From positions 2,232,001 through 2,296,000 of the forward strand of contig JAMRYE010000010.1 of NCBI GenBank assembly GCA_024082115.1: 64,000 bases of DNA, written 5' to 3'. Position 1 is the stretch's first letter, and each line of letters starts with the position of its first letter. This document shows, in pieces, positions 41,595 through 52,159 of the stretch. The translations under genes and the position numbers were made by a program. The DNA is from Rhinocladiella similis (taxonomy: Eukaryota; Ascomycota; Eurotiomycetes; Chaetothyriales; Herpotrichiellaceae). The notes beneath the pieces were generated by a model that ran no database searches, was not told the origin of the DNA, and was given only the letters and a program-made list of their open reading frames with translations.

Positions 41595-43406
41595 ATGCCT
41601 CACGAAGTCGCTCTCCTGCCGTTGGTCCTGCTGTCGTCCTTGATACCCAGAGGCTCTGCCTTTCCATTTTCACGCTACCCAGGTAACAATGGTTTCCGTC
41701 CAGATTGTGCCTGGCGGCCCGGTTGTGATGCTGAGACCTTCACCCCGCCGTGGTTGATCAGCACCGCCGCGTCTTGGGAGGATGTCACCATGTCATCTGT
41801 CGAGGCCATCCCTACCACCACCTATTATTCCGAGGCAATCGCCACCTCATCTTTTGAGCCTGACACCAGCACCTATTCCCAGCCTATTACTACCTCATCT
41901 TCCGAGACCTCATCTTCTGTGGCCATTACCACCTCATCCTTTGAAGCCATTACCACCCCCTATTCCGAGCCTATTACTACCTCATCTTCCGAGACCACCT
42001 ATTCTGAGCCCATTACTTCCTCACCTTCTGTCCCCCTTACCGCCCTCTATTCTGAGCCTATCACCACCTCATCTACTGCCTCCCTTACCACCACCTATTC
42101 TGAGCCCATCATCACCTCAACTTCTACCCCTCTTACCACCCTCTACTCTGAGCCCATCACCACCTCAACTTCTGTGCCCCTGAGCACCATATCTTTCGAG
42201 ACCTTAGCCACTGCTTCTACTGAAGCCAGCATCACCGCATCCTCCGAGGTTGCATCCGCTACTGGATTACCACTTTCTATTGACTCCCAGGGAGACGGTG
42301 TGAATCTATACATGACTGGCAATGACGCGAATGGCTTGTTTGTCTTATTACAGCCGGATGGTCAGTGGTACTATCCCTCATCGGATATTTCTTCGTCGGT
42401 CCCCACCGTGATCTCCGCAGACCAGATCACGATACCGTTGTCCGGCTCGGGCCAGTCAACAAACATCACAATGCCAACCAATGTTTCCGGGGGGAGAATA
42501 TGGCTCGCTCAGGGGAGCTTGCAGTTTTCGGTCGTCCTGGGCGCCAAAGGCCCAAATCTGGTCGAGCCTTCGATTGCCGGACCCGCGGAAAACGCCACCA
42601 CCTGGGGCTTTGTGGAATTCACATACACGGCGGACGGCATCATCTACGCAGACATCACCTATGTCGACTTCGTCAGCATGAACCTGAAAATCACCCTGAC
42701 GGGCACGGATATTGGAACGCAAACGGCCCCCGGCCTGCAACCGAACGCCATCGAGTCTCTCTGCAAAGACTTGGCGTCTCAAGCGGCGACAGATGGCTAC
42801 CCTTGGAATGACCTCTGCGTCACCGATGCCGACGGACAACCCTACCACGTCCTGGCTCCCGCCGACTACATTGACAGAAACCCCGATGCTTTTGCCGACT
42901 ACTGGACATCCTATGTGGACCAAGTTTGGTCCGCCTACTCCAGTCAACCCCTGATCATCAACAGCCAATCTGGGCAGGTGGGCAACATTTCATGCACCGC
43001 CAGCAACGACATCCTCACCTGCACGGACGACAGTGGTTCGAGTGCGACGTTTGCAAAGCCTTCGGCAACGGACATCTTCAGCTGTTCGACCGGTCCTTTC
43101 GCCCTCGACTCCTCCGCCCCAGGCGTGCAGGCAGCGGTGGTCCCCCGCCTGTGCGCCGCCTTTCATCGTTCCACCCTTCTTCTCGATGGGGGCAATGTTC
43201 AGCCGAATGGAGTAGATGCGAGTTCCTACTACAGTGCGCAGACCACCAATTGGTACAGCAAGCTGGTCCATCAGCTGGAGGTTGATGGTCGGGGCTATGC
43301 TTTTCCCTACGACGACGTAACACCAGACGGTGAGGTGAGTGAAAACCAGTCTGGTACTATAGTTTCCGCGGACCCTACGTCTTTAATAATAACAATATCG
43401 CCATGA
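41595..43406 (+). CDS. secreted GH64 beta-1,3-glucanase with Ser/Thr repeat stalk
   Basis: A single exon from ATG at 41595, 603 aa. The N terminus is a signal peptide (MPHEVALLPLVLLSSLIPRG, then SAFPF). Residues about 60-215 are a Ser/Thr-rich stalk of about 17-residue repeats (YSEPITTSS-S-VPLTTL type), likely heavily O-glycosylated. The rest matches glycoside hydrolase family 64, whose fold pairs a beta barrel with a thaumatin-like part: GRIWLAQGSLQFSV, TWGFVEFTYTADGIIYADI, DYWTSYVDQVWSAYSSQP, KPSATDIFSCSTGPFALD and DGRGYAFPYDDVTPDG. The enzyme releases laminari-oligosaccharides from beta-1,3-glucan outside the cell. The stalk at the N terminus, rather than a C-terminal GPI tail, is notable. 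Confidence 0.92.
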   Translation: MPHEVALLPLVLLSSLIPRGSAFPFSRYPGNNGFRPDCAWRPGCDAETFTPPWLISTAASWEDVTMSSVEAIPTTTYYSEAIATSSFEPDTSTYSQPITTSSSETSSSVAITTSSFEAITTPYSEPITTSSSETTYSEPITSSPSVPLTALYSEPITTSSTASLTTTYSEPIITSTSTPLTTLYSEPITTSTSVPLSTISFETLATASTEASITASSEVASATGLPLSIDSQGDGVNLYMTGNDANGLFVLLQPDGQWYYPSSDISSSVPTVISADQITIPLSGSGQSTNITMPTNVSGGRIWLAQGSLQFSVVLGAKGPNLVEPSIAGPAENATTWGFVEFTYTADGIIYADITYVDFVSMNLKITLTGTDIGTQTAPGLQPNAIESLCKDLASQAATDGYPWNDLCVTDADGQPYHVLAPADYIDRNPDAFADYWTSYVDQVWSAYSSQPLIINSQSGQVGNISCTASNDILTCTDDSGSSATFAKPSATDIFSCSTGPFALDSSAPGVQAAVVPRLCAAFHRSTLLLDGGNVQPNGVDASSYYSAQTTNWYSKLVHQLEVDGRGYAFPYDDVTPDGEVSENQSGTIVSADPTSLIITISP

Positions 43407-43567
43407 CATCCTTCTCGTCTTCTTGTGCTGCTGCGTGACTTGAGGCTTTTGAGATTCGGCCTTTTCTATTTGCTGTTTGCTACTTAATACTGTGTGGTCT
43501 CTACCTTTCATTGCCCTCTTGCCATATGGGTGCTTGTACACCCCCGAAACAGCTCTCAAGGTGTCGG

Positions 43568-43645
43568 GTAGTGCTAAGTTGCTACGATAGCTATGATAGT
43601 AGACTAATGGGTGATGTTTGGTCACGTGGTGCCAAGCGCCCCTAC
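43568..43645. repeat. dispersed repeat, partner at 15490-15560
   Basis: Shares GCTACGATAGCTA and a CACGTGG(C/T)GCC(A/G)AGCGC block with 15.5 kb, in the same order. It lies 95 bp upstream of a transcription factor gene. Confidence 0.75.
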
Positions 43646-43739
43646 CACGCCACTTCTTTGCCTGTCCGACCTGCGTATTGTCGTCCTTGACTCTTCATCT
43701 CCACTAGTTGTACTTCAGAATCACGGTCGGTTGCACCTT

Positions 43740-46051
43740 ATGAACACACTGGAGAATAAAGCAATGGAGCCTAATCGACATTCCTACCGAAAGAGACACC
43801 GGACTTTGAGATCCTGCACAGAGTGCCACCGTCGCAAACAAAAGGTCAGTATCGAGCCGAAGTCTCACAGCATCATGAATTGCTCTCCCACCATTTTCCT
43901 AGCTCGCAGCTCAATGGTCATGTTAGTGGGAAGCACACTAACTCTCCAATATAGTGTGACCGTCTCCAACCTTGTCAGAACTGTGTGAAACGTTCAAAGC
44001 CGGTAGGGCTGCATTTGCAATGAGCTCAACGTAATCTCATAAAATGGTCATAGGTTCTCTGCAGCTACGAAAGTGATGGCAGCAGACAGAGGCAATGCGC
44101 CGCCTCCAATGAAGATACGGCTGGCTTTGATGAGAGCAGAATTGACCCATCAACAGCGTCGGCGCACTCGCCATCGCCGGCAGAGACAACTCCGTTGTCC
44201 CCGCAGGACTACAAGGACCTCGCCAACTTGGGTTATTCCACTCATAATGAACACAATACCCTCAGCTTGGTCAAAAAGGTCGAAGTTGCCTCTTCATCCA
44301 CCTCGAGCCCTCATTCTATCTTGAATAGCAAGTATCTGGCTCCGGACGACAAATATCGATCCCTTGTCCGTCAGTTACCATCAAAGGAGCACGTCGACAT
44401 GCTCGTCCAGCAGTTTTTCTCGAATATCAATTGGCACTACGACGTGATCGACGAGATAGCTTTCCGTCAACAGCTCGAGACCTGGAGACGCATTCCTTAC
44501 TCGGCTCATGGCATTGCGACGAGTGTCCTGCCCTCTGACGTACTCGCATTTCCTTCCCTCCTCTTTCAGCTGATGGCTCATGCTCTGTTACATCAACCTG
44601 TCACTGATGGAGGTTGTTCAAGCCTTGATTCCCTGAAATACGCTTCAGAGATGACATTCGTCGATTTGGCCGGTGACTTCTCAGAAGCTGGCTTTTCAAC
44701 CTTGGAAAGTATAGCCAAAAAGGAAGTGACAATCGTGGCTGTACAGGCAGAGATCCTACGTGCATCTTTACTGAAAAACACTGGAAGTGTCGTCGAGGCA
44801 TGGCATGTTCTCGGAATCGCCATTCGGGATGCGCAGGAAATAGGGCTTCATGTGGAATTGGTCTCGCCAAACCCGTCGGCAAGCATTGATGCCCGGTGGG
44901 AAAAGGAGATGAGACGTAAGCTTTGGTTTGTGCTACACAACTGGGACATTCACATGGCTGTCGTGCTAGGGAGACCCATAGCAACAATGATGGCTGCTGA
45001 ATCCTCACTTAATCTTCCTGGCGACCTCGCTCAAAGAGAGACTGGAACACCGCCGAGAACGAGGACGGCCCAAGACCCCCCTACTCCGTTTAGTGTGATC
45101 TACGTTGGCTATGACGTTGCGTATCGATACTTTCCTCAGGTCCATGCTCTCGAGAACCGTGGAGCGCGGCCAGAAGACTACAATACTGTTCGAGTGACGC
45201 ACACCGCAATCATGGAGAACATGGATCGCCTGCCACCTTGGTGTCGCTCTGAAGACCCTGATGTACGCTTTGACAGCTTGACAGGCTGCCACTGGTTACC
45301 GGCGGCACGTCAAGCATTGACGAGTGGGATATGTTTTGTTTTACTCTCACTACATCGCCCTTACATATTCTCCATGGCCGAAAGCCGGACGGAGGCATTA
45401 AAGGCGTCACTGAAGATCTGCACCGTTCAGAGACGCTTGTTTGACTTGTCGGAGCCGCAGCAGTACATCTCATTCAACATGGTCTATCCGCTGTTTGACG
45501 CAATGGTCATTTCACTGGCAATTGCTGTGGTATTTCCGAATGACAATCTCGATATTCTCCCCGACCTGGTTCGGAACGTATGCTGGGGTATCGATGTGCT
45601 CAGCAAGATAGGCGAACAAAATGCCATGGCTCGGTCGGCATGCGGCATTGTGAAGAAGCTGCTCTCCCGGTTGGACGAATCTGGTGAGCGCGCTAATCAG
45701 CACTTGAGCAACGTGAGCGAGGACGGAGAAGGTTCGGGTACTGGGACAGCAGATCATCATAGTGTCAGGACGCGTTTGAACCGAGATGTCACCGCGGACA
45801 ACATCGATCTTGAACCATTGTCACCTGTTTACCAACAAACGGAGTTGGGTGCGTCGCATTCTCCGAACTTTAGCCTTGGCACTCTTTTGCCTCCTCAGCC
45901 AACTCACGATCTGTTCTATCAAACTATGTACGCACCAGATGCACATGAAGGCTTCCAGGAACCCGGTGATTTCTTGGAGAGTGCGGAATTCGGCGGTCAT
46001 TACTCTGACAACAGTTTTTGGAGCTTCATAAGTGACTTTAGTCAAGTGTGA
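43740..46051 (+). CDS. Zn2Cys6 transcription factor, 716 aa
   Basis: Exons 43740-43844, 43955-44002 and 44054-46051. The zinc cluster spans all three exons: CTECHRRKQK, CDRLQPCQNCVKRSKP, VLC, giving C-X2-C-X6-C-X5-C-X2-C-X8-C. The rest is a fungal_trans domain: VDMLVQQFFSNINWHYDVID, LGIAIRDAQEIGLHVE, EKEMRRKLWFVLHNWDIHMA, SGICFVLLSLHRPYIFS. ATG at 43764 is an alternative start. The long regulatory domain with LHRPY is typical of catabolic-pathway regulators. It is convergent with the alpha/beta hydrolase and could regulate it or cluster B. Confidence 0.92.
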
Positions 46052-46172
46052 GGGAGGGGAAATGCAGTTACGCCAGAGGTACAGGATCTTCCAGACACAT
46101 TTCATTTTCATTGTACTTTTGAATTTACAATTTGCGAACGCGAAGCCCTGGAACATAACACGGGGTTGGTTT

Positions 46173-47156
46173 TTAAACACCAGCGAAAAACTTCGCAATG
46201 TCGCCCACATTTCGGTCGACCACATCAGGCTGGTCGTAATGCTGAAAATGGTTGATATCGTTGTTCCAGATCAGTTTTTTGTTTGGAGTTGGAATGGACT
46301 CGAAATGTCTCCTGGCTGCGGGTGCATTCATGCAATTGTCTCCATGGATGATCAAGGCCGGCTTATTGAGCTTCGCCACGCCCGGGACGGTGGTGTAAGA
46401 GAAATGATCGAGGTCGCTCATGACGGCATAGCGGTTCTCGAAACCCTTCAAGGTCCACGGTCCGTACCACGCCCACACCGCCGGGCCGGGGAGACCAGCT
46501 AGCGCCCCAGTGTCGGGATCGGCGGCCTTTGGGTCGACTAGGGGTTGGTAAACGACTTCGCCGGTGGTGTCGTACAGCTCGCGAGCTTTACGAGCCCGTT
46601 CGAGACGCGCCCGCAACAGCGCTTCCCCTTGCTCCGGGGTGGGCATCTTGAGCGAGCCAATGTCGACGCCAGGTTCCCACGGCACACACCCTACGCTGAT
46701 CATGTAAAGGTCCGTCTCGTGGTCACGGAAGTAGCCCGAGACGGACGCTGCGGCTTTGACCCGATTGTCGTACGAGGCAATATCGAGACTCTCAGGGCCA
46801 CCCTGACAGATTCCAACGAGGAAGAGTCTGGACGTGTCGACGTCGCCGCGCGAAACAAGATAGTCGAGCCCCGCGACGGCATCCTCGTTTTTCATTTTCG
46901 GATTCTCGAGTCGCCGGGGCGTTCCTGTGCTCTCGCCCACGGTGCGCGGGTCAAAGATCAGCGCCGCGTAGCCCTCGTCGGCCAGACGCGTACCATACTG
47001 GTACGGCGCCTGCTCTTTGATGAACGAATAGGGCCCGGTGAGGACGATGCCAGGAGGTTTAGCGACGCCGTTGGGTCGGAAGAGAACTGCACCAATGGTC
47101 TCGCCGTGGGACGGATAGCGGACATTTTCCGTCGTGTAGTTTCCGTGGGTCGACAT
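46173..47156 (-). CDS. alpha/beta hydrolase with Cys nucleophile (DLH/YcjY-like)
   Basis: A single exon, 327 aa, ATG at 47156. Features in order: GAVLFRPNG, PPGIVLTGPYSF, GYAALIFDPRTVGES, the elbow LFLVGICQGGPESLD with Cys117 where serine hydrolases have Ser, a helical lid, PALIIHGDN (likely catalytic Asp), and NDINHFQHYDQPD (likely His). A Cys at the elbow is known from dienelactone hydrolases (GxCxGG), which open lactones made in aromatic catabolism. Related fungal proteins of this shape also include polyketide transferases. The substrate is unknown; the context favours an ester or lactone of aromatic origin. Confidence 0.85.
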   Translation of the reverse strand: MSTHGNYTTENVRYPSHGETIGAVLFRPNGVAKPPGIVLTGPYSFIKEQAPYQYGTRLADEGYAALIFDPRTVGESTGTPRRLENPKMKNEDAVAGLDYLVSRGDVDTSRLFLVGICQGGPESLDIASYDNRVKAAASVSGYFRDHETDLYMISVGCVPWEPGVDIGSLKMPTPEQGEALLRARLERARKARELYDTTGEVVYQPLVDPKAADPDTGALAGLPGPAVWAWYGPWTLKGFENRYAVMSDLDHFSYTTVPGVAKLNKPALIIHGDNCMNAPAARRHFESIPTPNKKLIWNNDINHFQHYDQPDVVDRNVGDIAKFFAGV

Positions 47157-48105
47157 ATTGCAGGGTCTCAGTGCTGAATAGGCCAGATGAGAAGGAGTCG
47201 CGAGGTCTCGAACTGCTACCTGTTCTGTGTATTGCTGCTATACGAGCAAAAACGTCAAATATCCAACATTCTCAAACAGCCATTGACTGGTGTTCACTTT
47301 ATACCCTTGAGAGAGGAGAGAGCGACCGCAGAGCTCGATCATTTCGACCGGGCTCCGTAATTCCTAACCATCACAAGGAGAAACATGGATGGGCCAGGGC
47401 GTCAGTGTACGTGAAAAAACACACTGGTTGCGTTATCGCCGAAAACAGATCAACGAGGGATCGGCCAGGGAATCGTTATCGCCGAAAGATGGCGGGTTCG
47501 CCAGTGCACCCCTAGCCTATTTTGTCGACGTCAAGATTTCTGTCACCGAAACTCGCTAGAATTCCGGCCGCCACCACGGATCGCCAGTGTTTAGAACACA
47601 TCCGTCCTAGCCACATGCTGATCCGGCCAATATAAGAGTTCACGGACCATGTCATCCTGTCGGGAACGACGATCTTGGCAGGGTAGGTCGCGTCTCCTAG
47701 GGTGGTCATCGTCATTCCCTAGCTCAAGGTGAGGACATGCTGCGCCGCTGAGCGTTGCTTAGCCGGTGACGAGATGCGGCCGACGGAATACGACTCTGGC
47801 GTCCCCTGCCGCGAAGAAATCGATATCGGCCGAAGCAAACTAAGCCCAAAGCGATTTCTGGTGCAAGACTTGAAATATACATATCACAGCACAGCCCAAG
47901 GCACGTGTTGCCGTGTGAGCCTCGATTCTACAATGGTGGAATGGTGGAATGGTGCAATCCTGCGACTCCAAGGTAGTGGGCAAAGGCGTTTCTGTCGTCA
48001 GATGAGGGCCGTGCATACCTCATCGCCGCACCTTCGCGGCATGCAACTTGGACAATGATCGGTGGCCACATAGTAGAAGCAGGTCAATGTAGGAAAAGCG
48101 TATCC
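47157..48105. other. intergenic, no gene seen
   Basis: Upstream of the hydrolase. CGTTATCGCCGAAA occurs twice as a direct repeat (47431 and 47475). No coding region recognised. Confidence 0.5.
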
Positions 48106-49222
48106 TGGTTCTACAGTACACCGTAAGAGAAGTCGGTACGTTTTGTCTCCGCCCTTGTCTAGGTCCCGGCGGCCGCTTGTCCGCGTCTACAACACTGCAG
48201 TTGCCGACATGGCTGACACCTCGTCGAAATGTCGATATTCGTTACGGTCTTTGTAGTATTGCTCGAAAGCATCCGAATGGTGGCTCTCGTGGCCATCCAA
48301 GACAAGAAGACGATGCACACCCGTTTTCCGGCTTTCTGCGTACATATCAATGTGCTAAAGCCATTCGCCAGTCACTTCATTGATCGTCCAACCGTTATCG
48401 CTGACGGCAATTCTTCAATCCTTTGGCATGATGCTATTTCCGTGCCAATACAAAGCATGACACTTACCCTTAACAGTGATGAAGAGCGAGACCAACCAGC
48501 CTTGCGAATTAACTCCTGGGATCACTGTAGCCCATTCCTGATTGCCAGGTTACTTCAGTTTCGGCTTGCCTCTTCTTTCAGCGCTGATAGCAATCATAGA
48601 TGGCGTGATTTGACCCATGGCGAAGCCGGTCTCGTCGAAGATGTAGATATCTGCATCGGCGATCCCATGCTTCAAGATGGGATTACGCACAAGATTGAAC
48701 CAGGAATAAGTTAGTTCTGCGTCGTCGCACAGAGCCCAAGAGTAGTCGTGCTTACGATCTAATACCGTTTTCAGCCGTGGTTGGCGCTTCACGAAGTTAG
48801 AGGCCCAGTTCTTTGCCGACGGTCGGCGCGTCGGCGTCGCACAGCAGTCGATTCGCTATACACCCAGCCGGGGAGGAAATACTCAAGAATCCAGTTCGGC
48901 TACTCTCTGAACAATTGCACCTTCTTCTAAGACTGTCAGATTTTTGCAATTCGGCTTGGTGTCGCGTCGTGCTTGAATCTCGCGAATACGGGTGGCCAAT
49001 GTTGGTCTAGGGGCTTTGTATATAGTTGCAGCGCGTCGGATGCCGAGGTTCGATGTTGCTTTCGCTAGATTGAATCGCTCAGATGGTGAGTTTTGGTTTG
49101 GAGTAAATCTATCAAGAATTGATGTTATGGTGAAGTTGCGAAGATGGGAGGTGACCTGGGCGGATTGGAGTGACCAGCTCGCTTGTGGACCACGTTGTTT
49201 ATTTATTTATTACGGTACAGTC
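48106..49222 (-). mobile_element. dead Fot1/pogo-type DNA transposon
   Basis: On the minus strand the remnants of one transposase run in order. The psq-type helix-turn-helix reads IRRAATIYKAPRPTLATRI (about 49035). NLTVLEEGAIVQRVAELDS follows, then stops, then SWFNLVRNPILKHGIADADI and YIFDETGFAMGQITPSMIA with the first catalytic Asp (about 48670). EWATVIPGVNSQGW and GVHRLLVLDGHESHHSDAF with the second Asp (about 48300) come last. Several in-frame stops (after AELDS, after the PKLK segment and near NEVTGEWL) and a missing third acidic residue region show it is inactive. Possible ends are TACAGTACACCGTAA near 48115 and TTACGGTACAGT near 49210, only roughly inverted. It separates the hydrolase gene from the ALDH side of cluster B. 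Confidence 0.88.
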
Positions 49223-49966
49223 TGTCGACTATGCAGCGAACGGCTATAAGTACAGGTACCTCGCTCTTCAAGTTTCTGTACGACAAGCCGTTCTTGCTTG
49301 CAACTGCTTTGCTTAGAACTGCTTCCGTCTCCACTTCACGTGGCTATAGGACGCCTATACTTATAGTCTTGATGACCGTGTCCTGCGCCTATGTACTTGT
49401 TCGACCTTTTCTGACCATTCTGTACTTCTTTCTACTATTATAGACTCATCTACACCACCGTGGTCGTTCGAAAAGGGGGAGGGTAGGGGTGGGGAGATTA
49501 GCGGTCGAAATGCTTACCTATATAGGCACGAGATTGGATGAAGCTCTCCTTAACTCGCACTTGACGAGACTTGTTTCATTACAGGCTCTCTTCCAGCAGT
49601 AGTGCGCAACAGTAGTGAGGATGCGAGCGAGCCTCGCCTGACGCCAGCAGTCTGACTCTGTAGCTGTGCCTTTGCACCCTAAGCCTCATGGCACGACATA
49701 GACATAGAAGCTTGCCCAACTTTCACAATCTAGATTGTCTAATGTAAAAGTGTACTCTCGCCACCAGCTTGTGCCGCGTCGGCTGGGGTACAAAGATTGC
49801 CTGCAGAGAGACAGCGATAGGACTTGTAGCTCCTGGGAGGCTGCACCTTTAGCTTTCTATGCGGTCTACTTCCTAAGCCGGCTCGTCACACTTACCAGGG
49901 ATTTCTTTGCAGTAGTGGTGTGAAGAATAACGTAGCAAGAGAATCGGCTTGCAACAAATGTCTCCT
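49223..49966. other. intergenic, no gene seen
   Basis: Right flank of the dead transposon and 3' flank of the ALDH gene. Short frames with hydrophobic character (49183-49443) have no recognised family. Confidence 0.5.
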
Positions 49967-51522
49967 TCAGTCTCTCCAGGTGACGGCCTTAAGCCTAGTC
50001 CATTCCCCTAAACCCTCGAGGCCGTTGAACCTGCCAAAGCCGCTCTTCTTCGCCCCGCCATGAGGCAGCGCAGGTTCGTCATGCACGCTCATCGAGTTGA
50101 TATGTACAGCTCCAGTTTCAATCGTTTTGGCTATCCTCAGGCCCCGCCTCAGGTCTTCAGTGAAGACGGCACTCGTCAAGCCATACTCCGTATCGTTCGC
50201 TATCCTAATCGCTTCTTCGTCGCTTTTCACCATGTGCAGCGAGACCATTGGACCAAAAGACTCCGTCGAATATAGAGCCATGTCGGGTAGGATATTTTCG
50301 ATCACTACTGGATGCATTTGGGCCTGATTTGGTACATCTTGTCGGGCATCGCCCCAAAACACCCCAGCACCCTTTTCAAGAGCATCCGCAAGGAGCTTCC
50401 GGTTCTTCTCCACGGCCTGGCGACTGATGAGTTGAGCTAAGTTCTTGCCACCATCCTGGGGGTTGCAATACATTCCATTTAGGGCCTTTGCAAAAGCAGC
50501 ACGAAAAGGTCCATAGATCTTGCTGTGAACGAGAATACGCTCAGTTGACATACAGATCTGGCCAGCGTTGAGGAACGCACCGGCAGCACAGTTGAACGCA
50601 GCTAGCTCGAGGTCGGCATCTTGGCAGATGATCGACGGCGCTTTGCCACCGAGCTCCATCACTGCAGACTTGAGATATTTCCCAGCAAGGGAAGCAATGA
50701 TGGAGCCGACGGCGGTGGAGCCGGTAAAGTTGATCTTTTTGATGCAAGGGTGGGAAATGAGTGCGTTCGTGATTCGACTGGCATCCTCGGATCGGTGATT
50801 GATCGTGTTTAAGCAGCCTGCTGGTAAGCCTGCTTCATGTAGCACAGAACCAATTGCCCAAGAAGTGGCTGGAGCGGCTTCTGGTGCCTTGAAAACAACA
50901 GTATTGCCCCTGTCACCAATAAAGTTCACTTGTTAGACATCCGGGAAGGTGACCCGTCGATCAATCAAACTCACATGGCAAGAGGCTGTAGACAGGCTCG
51001 TACACCTAGGACATAGGGTGCGTTCCAAGGTGCAATGCCCAAAACCACGCCGTAGGGTTCCTTGTAAATAATGGAACTGCTCCCCTCCTCTGCAACCACG
51101 GGTGATGAAGAAGAACTGGCGACTTGGATCAAGCCGGCAATGCTTTTGCATGCATCGGCCGCCATTTCCAGATCTCTCGAGAAGATGGCTTCTACAGTTC
51201 CCGTTTCCGTCATGCTGTACTGCTGTAATTCCTTTCGTCGATTCAAGAAAAGCTCCGATGCTCGAAGGAAAATGTCCCGTCGAAAATTGGGCTTCGATTT
51301 GGACCATGTCTTGAAGCTTGCTTCAGCCGAATGGACTGCCCTGAGGACATCCTCCTCATTTGCAGAGGATGCTTGATAAAGTGTACTGCCATCTACAGGG
51401 GAAACGACATCAAAGGTAGATCCGAGCACGACTTGGACACCGTCCAACCACACAGGAATTGTAGATGATCCGTTAAAAACCGAGCTAGGCTTCGATATGT
51501 CTTGAGAACTGGTTGTGTTCAT
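49967..51522 (-). CDS. aldehyde dehydrogenase, salicylaldehyde/vanillin-type
   Basis: Exons 51522-50975 and 50909-49967; 496 aa, normal for ALDH. The intron falls inside the nucleotide-binding strand, and the join reads LAMGNTVVFKAPEAAP. The catalytic set is complete: PWNAPY, FTGSTAVGS, the general base in VMELGGKAP, the nucleophile in NAGQICMSTER, then STESFGPMVSLH and PHGGAKKSGFGRF. I take ATG at 51522 (MNTTSSQD) because 68 more upstream codons do not resemble the family. Among ALDHs the LEAELS-like spacing and ICMSTER are closest to salicylaldehyde/vanillin dehydrogenases as I recall them. It oxidises an aromatic aldehyde to the acid with NAD(P)+. Divergent from the monooxygenase that would use the acid. 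Confidence 0.92.
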
Positions 51523-52159
51523 GCTGGATAGTGCTGGATGGGCCACGTTTGAGGAAGGAAAAGCTGCCACTGAGAGTCTCAATGATACTGACCTCGTGGA
51601 TTTCACTTTGACTTGTCGATGCAAAAAAGCCGGGATACACAGGCCCTGTAAGAACAGAACTACTTCTTCAGAGCTCCCGGGCCCGGGAAGGCAAAGTGTT
51701 GGGCGTGGCATGTGCACCGTTAGCATGCTTGACCACCCTCAAGGCCCCTTGAGATGATTCGTCGCCGTCAATTTCCGCTGCAGGAAATTCTGTCACGCCC
51801 GAAAAGGTCCTTCATGGACATCAACTCGTGAGGTGGCGAAGCTTCCTGCACCGGAGCCACTCCGGGAACGTGTCAGGAAGCGGCCTCCCTCTCCGCTGTC
51901 CGCGGTTACAGTCTCAAAGGGTTCATCTCTTTCCAACATCTGTTTTTATGCCTTGCGGGCGAGTGTTTTAGAGGATCAATGTCCAAGCGACCCTGCATCC
52001 CTCCACAAGACAGAAACACTACCCTCGATCGGGCTTTACACCGGCTCAGTCAGAAACAAAACGGTACCCTCCGAACTATACGGTCGCGACAACAGTTCTC
52101 CACCACAAATCACAGTCAAACCTCGGGAGACCAAATTGGTTTGCAAGAAGAAAAAAGCC
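51523..52159. promoter_or_regulatory. divergent promoter between ALDH and monooxygenase
   Basis: A 637-bp shared region. It contains CCGGAGCCACTCCGG (51851-51865), a perfect inverted repeat with a 5-bp spacer that is also CGG-N7-CCG, and a 14-bp palindrome TCCCGGGCCCGGGA (51675-51688). Both look like binding sites for a Zn2Cys6 dimer. No transcript data support this. Confidence 0.6.

Noticed and set aside
42456..42968. 170-codon minus-strand frame inside the glucanase
   Set aside because: Shadow of the GH64 coding sequence.
48229..48714. 161-codon plus-strand open frame
   Set aside because: Antisense to the Fot1/pogo transposase relic, whose motifs are clear on the minus strand.
51523..51726. 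68-codon N-terminal extension of the ALDH
   Set aside because: Does not look like ALDH or a clear targeting peptide; ATG at 51522 fits the family length.
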